DNA from: Oscillospiraceae bacterium | GTDB taxonomy: Bacteria; Bacillota; Clostridia; UMGS1810 | DNA length: 6,384 bases | Direction of reading: 5' to 3' | Assembly (NCBI GenBank): GCA_022769845.1 | Contig: JALEIO010000242.1 | Coordinates: 1-6,384 of the forward strand | Shown here: one piece after another, positions 6,097 to 6,384 of the stretch | Position numbering within the stretch: the first letter of the stretch is position 1 | Layout: the number at the start of each line of letters is the position of its first letter | The notes under the pieces: generated by a model | Told to the model about the DNA's origin: nothing | Seen by the model: only the letters and a program-made list of their open reading frames with translations | Databases searched by the model: none | Position numbers and translations under genes: made by a program

Positions 6097-6112
6097 TCTG
6101 TGTGAATTTCAC
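6081..6112 (+). other. Candidate attachment-site core at the rpsI 3' end
   Basis: The last rpsI codons contain a small inverted repeat, TCTC-AAA-GAGA (6083-6093). Just after the stop is a second one, GTGAA-T-TTCAC (6102-6112). Either could be part of the core crossover region of a tyrosine recombinase, which typically has short inverted arms around a spacer of about 6-8 bp. The placement rests on the neighbouring integrase gene and on known use of ribosomal protein gene 3' ends, rpsI among them, by Firmicute integrative elements. The exact boundary cannot be fixed without the other end of the element. Confidence 0.35.
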
Positions 6113-6163
6113 GACTTCCGAGAGCCTTTATTTACGGGGTTTTTGGAGTATTGGGATGTTGTG

Positions 6164-6217
6164 GAAAGTCGCAAAAAGTGTGCAACAAGTAACACACAAG
6201 CGACAAACAAGCAACAA
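6164..6217 (+). repeat. Array of about 11-bp direct repeats next to the integrase gene
   Basis: Three abutting 11-bp units, ACAAGTAACAC (6185-6195), ACAAGCGACAA (6196-6206) and ACAAGCAACAA (6207-6217), share ACAAG and a following AC. Two weaker copies lie upstream (AAAGTCGCA from 6165 and AAAAGTGTGCA from 6174), keeping the AAG in phase at 10-11 bp, about one helical turn. The tract also contains an inverted repeat: GTCGC (6168-6172) with GCGAC (6200-6204), and GTGTG (6178-6182) with CACAC (6193-6197). Short phased repeats between an integrase gene and the element end are the expected form of arm-type integrase binding sites, as with the DR2 repeats of Tn916. Confidence 0.6.
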
Positions 6218-6243
6218 AAATCTCAATCTAATACGATTTTACA

Positions 6244-6288
6244 AAAGAGATGTTTTTCTCCTCAAAAGAAAGACATCTCTTTCTTTTT
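6244..6288. terminator. Strong hairpin terminator between rpsI and the integrase gene
   Basis: The 16-nt arms 6244-6259 and 6267-6282 pair throughout on the plus strand, with one U-G wobble (6254 with 6272) and a CCTCAAA loop. T-rich sequence (6280-6288) follows. It would terminate rplM-rpsI transcription. On the minus strand it begins 4 nt past the integrase stop and is followed by a short T-run (TTTTG). There the wobble becomes an A-C mismatch, so it should work both ways but better on the plus strand. Confidence 0.8.
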
Positions 6289-6384
6289 ATATTTTGTTGA
6301 TTGCATTTACTAACTCCTCAATATCTAAATGGGTATAAACTTTTTCGGTGAGCGTCATTGCACCTGAATGTCCGACAATCTTTT
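6287..6384 (-). CDS. Tyrosine recombinase / integrase, C-terminal end only (partial)
   Basis: Reading the minus strand in from the window edge gives 31 residues before a TAA (6289-6287). They begin KIVGHSGAMTL, continue TEKVYTHLD and end NAINKI. This is the C-terminal signature of tyrosine site-specific recombinases: the GHS histidine of the R-H-R-Y active site, and 10-12 residues later the nucleophilic tyrosine in VYTH, followed by a short tail helix. The protein would catalyse integration and excision of a mobile element. The rest of the gene, including both catalytic arginines, lies outside the window. It converges on rpsI with 190 bp between the stop codons. Family assignment is firm despite the short length; the type of element (ICE, IME or prophage) cannot be told. 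Confidence 0.85.
   Translation of the reverse strand, partial: KIVGHSGAMTLTEKVYTHLDIEELVNAINKI

Noticed and set aside
6071..6338. Two overlapping open frames on the plus strand (6071-6313 and 6102-6338) after rpsI.
   Set aside because: They run through the repeat array, the terminator hairpin and the integrase 3' end, have no good ribosome binding site, and the first overlaps the rpsI end out of frame. Composition is repeat-driven (Gln/Asn/Lys/Thr).
1..6384. CRISPR array, tRNA or rRNA genes, riboswitch, or insertion sequence.
   Set aside because: No regularly spaced long repeats, cloverleaf-like or rRNA-like sequence, recognisable riboswitch core, or transposase was seen. The only direct-repeat array is the short one at 6164-6217, whose units abut without spacers.

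Overview
The window looks like chromosomal DNA from a low-GC, endospore-forming Clostridia-type Firmicute, probably gut-associated. Intergenic DNA is AT-rich, most genes have a strong AGGAGG-type ribosome binding site, and several promoters are at or near the sigma-A consensus. A spore-cortex amidase (CwlD) and a bile-salt-hydrolase-type enzyme point to a spore-former living in an intestine. The species cannot be fixed from the sequence.

Left part (1-2592): the last 20 codons of an unidentified gene are followed by a choloylglycine hydrolase family gene with all expected catalytic residues. It converges on an M18 aminopeptidase (apeA type) on the minus strand, and one bidirectional hairpin terminator separates the two. 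Middle part (2593-4320): the aminopeptidase is divergent from a DUF975 membrane protein gene driven by a perfect TTGACA-17-TATAAT promoter. That gene converges on cwlD, with two hairpins between them, each reading as a terminator on a different strand.

Right-middle part (4321-5251): cwlD is preceded by an unrecognised four-helix membrane protein gene on the same strand. Between them lies a perfect 32-bp palindrome that looks like a terminator for the upstream gene and also contains the cwlD Shine-Dalgarno sequence in its distal arm. A 341-bp gene-free stretch then carries divergent promoters for the membrane protein gene and for the ribosomal protein operon rplM-rpsI (L13, S9), with a small leader hairpin before rplM.

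Right end (6097-6384): just past rpsI are an array of about 11-bp direct repeats, a 16-bp hairpin terminator, and the C-terminal 31 codons of a tyrosine recombinase on the minus strand. This is the layout expected for one end of an integrative element inserted at the 3' end of rpsI. The element itself lies beyond the window. This junction and the palindrome before cwlD are the two most interesting things here; I see no clearly new multi-gene system.
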